A DNA stretch of 64,000 nt from Avena insularis (taxonomy: Eukaryota; Streptophyta; Magnoliopsida; Poales; Poaceae), in the NCBI GenBank assembly GCA_023614405.1, contig CM042696.1, forward strand, positions 333,985,211-334,049,210, written 5' to 3'. Position 1 is the first letter of the stretch. The number at the start of each line of letters is the position of its first letter. Both the position numbers and the translations under genes were made by a program. This document shows, piece by piece, positions 63,201-64,000 of this stretch. The notes below the pieces were generated by a model. That model had not been told where the DNA came from. It saw only the letters and a program-made list of their open reading frames with translations, and searched no databases.

Positions 63201-63893
63201 CTTGAGTCATTTCATAACTATTCTTTTGACATACCACATATGGATCCACCGGTGTCATTGAAATGTGTGTTCTTCTTATTAACCACAGCTAGAGTCATTG
63301 CATGTGTGTTCTCTTTAGAGACCACACGTGGATCCACCAGTATCATTCCATGTGTGTTCTTTTTACTAACAACAACTGGAGTCATTGCATGTGTGTTCTT
63401 TTCACAAACCACATATGGATCCACCAGAGTCATTGAAATGTGTGTTCTCTTCAGAGACCACACATGGATCCACCAGTGTCATTGCATGTGTGTTCTTTTT
63501 ACTAACAACAACTAGAGTCATTTCATGACTATTATTTTCACATACCACATATGGATCCATTAGTGTCATTGAAATGTGTGTTCTTTTCATTAACCACAAC
63601 TAGAGTCATTGCATGTGTGTTCTCTTCAGAGAGCACACATGGATCCACCAATGTCATTGCATGTGTGTTATTTTTACTAACAACAACTAGAGTCATTGCA
63701 TGTGTGTTCTTTTCACATACCACATATGGATCCACCAGTGTCATTGAAATGTGTGTTCTCTTCAGAGACCACACATGGATCCACTAGTGTCATTGCATGT
63801 GTGTTCTTTTTACTGACAACAACTGGAGTCATTGCATGTGTGTTCTTTTCACATACCACATATGGATCCTCCAGTGTCATTGAAATGTGTGTT
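60243..63893 (-). repeat. Satellite block 3, orientation of block 2
   Basis: Same family with its own unit types, often in regular alternation: GTGTCATTGCATGTGTGTTC then TTTTTACTAACAACAACTGG, then AGTCATTGCATGTGTG then TTTTCACATACCACATATGG, then GTGTCATTGAAATGTGTG then TCTTCAGAGACCACACATGG. About 62160-62830 recurs at 63224-63893 with offset 1064, close to the 1071-bp unit of block 2. About 80 units by length. No gene is credible here. Confidence 0.95.
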
Positions 63894-64000
63894 TGTCACA
63901 TCCCAAGATTTTCCAAATCTTGTAATGTGAAAATAAATGAATAAAATAAAACCTTGTTTGATTTTCAGGGCTAGAAGAAACTTTTGAATCCAATTGGAAA
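63894..64000. mobile_element. Possible start of another element at the window edge
   Basis: The array stops inside a unit and changes abruptly to TGTCACATCCCAAGATTTTC. A sharp break starting in TG within a unit is what an LTR insertion gives, but only 107 bases are visible and no terminus can be checked. Confidence 0.3.

Overview
The window reads as nuclear DNA of a Triticeae grass (wheat, barley, rye or a relative). The grounds are solo Copia LTRs resembling the Angela/BARE/WIS group, a Cassandra retrotransposon carrying a 5S-rRNA-like stretch, a Gypsy element primed by tRNA-Asp, and a short GC-rich gene with a typical grass start context. It is dominated by one tandem repeat.

Layout. (1) 1-20646: satellite block 1, units of about 40-51 bp, split at 17071-18926 by a solo Copia LTR. 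(2) 20647-22407: low-copy DNA with a decayed gene that has a zf-XS-like motif. (3) 22408-23180: a complete Cassandra element on the minus strand. (4) 23181-30457: a Gypsy element without pol, its 5' LTR truncated at the Cassandra boundary. (5) 30458-52657: satellite block 2, the same family in the opposite orientation. (6) 52658-60242: a low-copy island with a decayed coiled-coil gene, one apparently intact gene of unknown function (55879-56385) lying between two solo LTRs in opposite orientation, a CACTA-like end and a decayed minus-strand gene. (7) 60243-63893: satellite block 3, oriented like block 2. (8) 63894-64000: the start of another, unidentified sequence.

The satellite makes up about two thirds of the window, roughly 900 units if block length is divided by mean unit length. 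Most units carry an 8-bp inverted repeat (CATGTGTG / CACACATG) around a 14-nt spacer, and the units are arranged in nested higher-order repeats of about 0.8 to 2.7 kb, some almost identical. Most unit lengths (48, 51) are multiples of three, so long open frames run through the arrays on both strands; I do not regard these as genes.

One gene looks functional. The rest is repeat, mobile element or gene relic. The least familiar object is the satellite itself: its inverted block organisation, conserved dyad and layered amplification history.
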